From Diadema setosum (Eukaryota > Echinodermata > Echinoidea > Diadematoida > Diadematidae): 64,000 nt of DNA. The stretch spans positions 22,573,903 to 22,637,902 of the forward strand of contig NC_092688.1 in NCBI RefSeq assembly GCF_964275005.1, in the 5' to 3' direction. Position numbers and translations under genes: made by a program. Below, piece by piece: positions 61,046 through 64,000 of this stretch (positions are counted from its first letter, which is position 1; every line of letters begins with the position of its first letter). Below the pieces are notes generated by a model. That model had not been told where the DNA came from and did no database searches. It saw only the letters and a list, made by a program, of their open reading frames with translations.

Positions 61046-62438
61046 ATGTCTACGTTTTCCGAGCTATCTCGCGGTCGGCGATTTTGGGCTCGACTCCGTA
61101 GTTCGCTGACAAGATCTTTCAGCAAATTGTGTTGTGTCACTGCAGGTAATGTATTTCCTGGCGTGCACAAACAATCTCAACATGCCACACTTTCCATCCA
61201 TGCATGATAATCCAGGTTTTCTAGAAATTCTGTGATGAGAGCAGTAAATCTTCTGATTATTGTAGATTTATCATCTCTCTTCTCAGCAGATTTGATGGAG
61301 ATTGATCAAATTGAAATCACGATTTTCGACTAACTCAAATAGAAGAATTTGGAGAATGGAAATATATTTGAAGAAAGAATAAATCTTATCGAAACATTGT
61401 CGAATGAGAATGAAAATGTCACTTTCATATTTGAGAAAACTAGAATCTGTTCTGTTTTGACCTTGCTTTTCTTAAGGTTCTGGTGACAACCATAACGGAA
61501 AGCAGGGCACAGTCCTGAGTGCCAAAGATGTCAGTATGGTGAGTTTGCATTACGACGGGGCGTCTCATTTATGTCCTGTATGTTTTCTCTTCCTCAATTC
61601 TCACTTGTTTTACAAAGTTTCTGCCTTTTCCAGTTGTTTAAGTTTCCACAGGTCATTGAGATATGACGCTCTTGAGACACACATTGGCAACTATAATCAT
61701 AATATTTGAAATCAACGGTATTTTCTCATACCATGGACAAGAAATCATTTTTCGGCATCATTATTTGGCAAACAATAATAATTTCCCACTTCATGGCTCT
61801 AACTCTGTCCAAAAAGTTTGGGAAGCAGCAAGAGTCTATTGTAATGGTCGTATTTTATACGATAATGATGATAAATACCGTGACCTGCAAGTATTATACA
61901 TTTTCTTTCAAGTCCAAACTCTTTCTGCTCCTGTCCTGGTATTACTTTGCAGTATCACGAGGCTTCTCGTTGGGATGAGCGGAGCTCCGTCACATCTTTC
62001 TGGGGTTCCGTTTCGGATGTCGACGAGTGCCTCTTCAACGAAGACATTAGTCTTTACAGCCAGAGTTTCAGTAATATATCGAATTTGTCTCTTCTCGACG
62101 AAGAGGAGTATGCACGGAAAAGTCACGACAGGCAGGGTGACAACAGTGATGACGAGGAAGATGATTTGTCCTCCATCAGTCCGAGCGAACTCTCCGAACT
62201 TCTGCGCACGTCTTCAGAAGACGAGGACTTTGAAAGCGATGAAGACGATGTGTTTACAACAGTAACAGACTTAACAGACTTGGACAGTGACTCCTCCGAC
62301 CTCTCGCTCTCAGATGAAGATATTTCCGGCGATGTTGAAGGAGTATATGCAGGACAATATTATTCAAACAGCATCGTCATCGATATCCTAGACATGCTAA
62401 TCAATGAGGCAGTCTGTGGCTTGGTCCAGAATTCATGA
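61046..62438 (+). CDS. Array gene copy 8
   Basis: Exons are 61046-61145, 61477-61538 and 61953-62438. The exon 3 protein is identical to copy 6 (WDERSS, NEDISLY, AGQYY), but exon 1 is intact here. The unit's upstream spacer is split from the preceding unit by the LTR element, which ends about 630 bases before the ATG. Confidence 0.72.
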
Positions 62439-63770
62439 GGAGATATGCACTAGACAGATTGAATTGCTAACATTTGGCATGATTTTCAGCAATAAATGAC
62501 ATCACTGAAATGATACTTTCCTGAGTACTTCTGGTCCCTTACTTGTGCTCTACGAGTTTACCGTCAGGTTAACTATAAGGTAAAGATACCAAATGAAGGG
62601 GGCGAGATAGGGGTTATAGACGGTCCAGTTCATTTGAGACTCAGAGATTTGCAACGAGTTTTGCAACGAACATACATTCCAGGCTTTGTCTAAGCTAATT
62701 TCGAAAAGCACTGATACGTGTTTAGATATGCCTGTACCTATAGTTCACTGTTACACATTGAATGTACATCAAGCCCGTAGAGCCCCTTTATGTTCTGATT
62801 GCCTTGTTTGAAATGTAGGCAGGCAAATCATTTTCTTTCTTCTAGCAAATCTCGACCAGAAAATTAATACTAAAGGCATTACATGTGCCGAGCAGAGGCA
62901 AATAATAGCAAATTCCGGATCTTATAATATTGAAAGAAGTCATAAGCAGCCTGTAGCTTTTTCATTCAAATATCGGAAAGGAAATTAAAAAGAAAGAAAG
63001 AAAGACAGAAAGAAAGAAAGACGGAAAAAAGGCTTTGAGTTTCGAGCTTTTTCCTGATCTCCACACCTATTCCCTGAAATAAACCCTCCTTAATGATAGC
63101 AATGGACAAACATTGTGTGATAAATGGGTCTCAGTCACGCTATCCAATACACCAATGTTATGGCTGTTGCAGATTTATACTTTGTTTGTATCTGCGAATG
63201 AATATTAATACTTCCGGTTTTTTTTTAATAATGTCATATTTCTGTGGAAAAGAAGTAATTAAAGCTTTACGATTTACATCCATACGCATTGAAATTGCCT
63301 CTTATACACGTTTACAAGTATAATGGAACTAAAAAGAAATAGCATGTCTTTGACATATCGATTTTCATCAAACTGTAGCAAATAAGCAAGAGATATTCCA
63401 GATGATCTTCGAACCCACCAACTTTTCTGATAAATGACGTGAAAAGGTCGACGTGACATAATGACAGCGAGATATTATGTTCAGAGAAGGACACCCAGTG
63501 CTTTCATTATTTTGCTGCCTAACAATCTCTTCCATATTAATGACCTAAGAAATGCGCTCACTCAGTATTTCGTCATAATCAATGCTACTGCAGACGCGCT
63601 GCGCGTATTCAACTCGACGTAGCTACATGTGAATATCTGTGACGAAATAATGCAAGCACGCAGTATTTCTGTTTACATAACAACGACATTCTACAGTACT
63701 TGTCCATTCCTAGTGAATTCCTCTTGCTATTCGTACACTTTTGATGGTGTTCTCGTAGCTTGATATCGAA

Positions 63771-63870
63771 ATGTCTACGTTTTCCGAGCTATCTCGCGGT
63801 CGGCGATTTTGGGCTCGACTCCGTAGTTCGCTGACAAGATCTTTCAGCAAATTGTGTTGTGTCACTGCAG
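63771..63870 (+). CDS. Array gene copy 9, exon 1 only (window edge)
   Basis: Exon 1 is intact with the GCAG/GTAATG donor. The window ends in intron 1, so the rest is unseen. It shows that the array continues. Confidence 0.7.
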
Positions 63871-64000
63871 GTAATGTATTTCCTGGCGTGCACAAACAAT
63901 CTCAACATGCCACACTTTCCATCCATGCATGATAATCCAGGTTTTCTAGAAATTCTGTGATGAGAGCAGTAAATCTTCTGATTATTGTAGATTTATCATC

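Larger units (their letters stand above)
31485..64000 (+). repeat. Tandem array of a ~2,722-bp gene-bearing unit
   Basis: Anchor ATACATTCCAGGCTTTGTC occurs at 32221, 34932, 39860, 42583, 45305, 48028, 50751, 53476 and 62672. Spacings are 2,711-2,725 bp once the inserted elements (37507-39705 and 53948-60416) are taken out. Units are nearly identical, differing by scattered single bases and small indels. The array runs off the right edge. At the left it decays into fragments (31485-32219). Each full unit holds one 3-exon gene and about 1.3 kb of spacer with a GAAA-type microsatellite. Confidence 0.95.

Overview
This is a nuclear window from a metazoan, most likely a marine invertebrate deuterostome and possibly an echinoderm. 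The species is inferred from content, not proven. The evidence is: two animal genes with GT-AG introns (a TPMT-like methyltransferase and AIP); a Ty3/gypsy-type LTR element with the domain order of the deuterostome Gmr1-like group; many short DNA transposon derivatives; and many long G/C and microsatellite runs. No tRNA, rRNA, CRISPR array or bacterial-type gene is seen.

Left part (1-11.6 kb): repeat-dominated. Positions 626-4479 look like one hAT-type element with 8-bp flanking duplications, filled with about a dozen decayed satellite monomers. A 5'-truncated LINE lies on the minus strand at 7.4-8.7 kb. Short foldback and terminal-repeat elements are scattered around it. No host gene is recognised here.

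Middle (11.6-31.5 kb): two minus-strand host genes. The first is an 8-exon TPMT-family methyltransferase (11599-18172, 270 aa when spliced) with an unusual histidine-rich insert. The second is a 4-exon AIP orthologue (25570-30192, 328 aa). AIP intron 3 carries a clean piggyBac-type MITE and a long trinucleotide repeat. The spacer between the genes holds MITEs and a miRNA-like hairpin but no gene I recognise.

Right part (31.5-64 kb, open at the window edge): a tandem array of a ~2,722-bp unit. Each unit carries a complete small 3-exon plus-strand gene (215 aa): a basic N-terminus ending in a Cys pair, a Ser/Asp/Glu-rich middle, and a C-terminal amphipathic helix matching the loose PKA-RII anchoring consensus. 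I do not recognise the family. Eight copies lie fully in the window (one with a nonsense codon, one with a GC splice donor). A ninth enters at the right edge, and decayed fragments mark the left edge next to AIP. A 2.2-kb hAT-type element (37507-39705) and a young Gmr1-like LTR element (53948-60416) interrupt two units; the sister units serve as empty-site controls. The array gene is the best candidate for an undescribed system.
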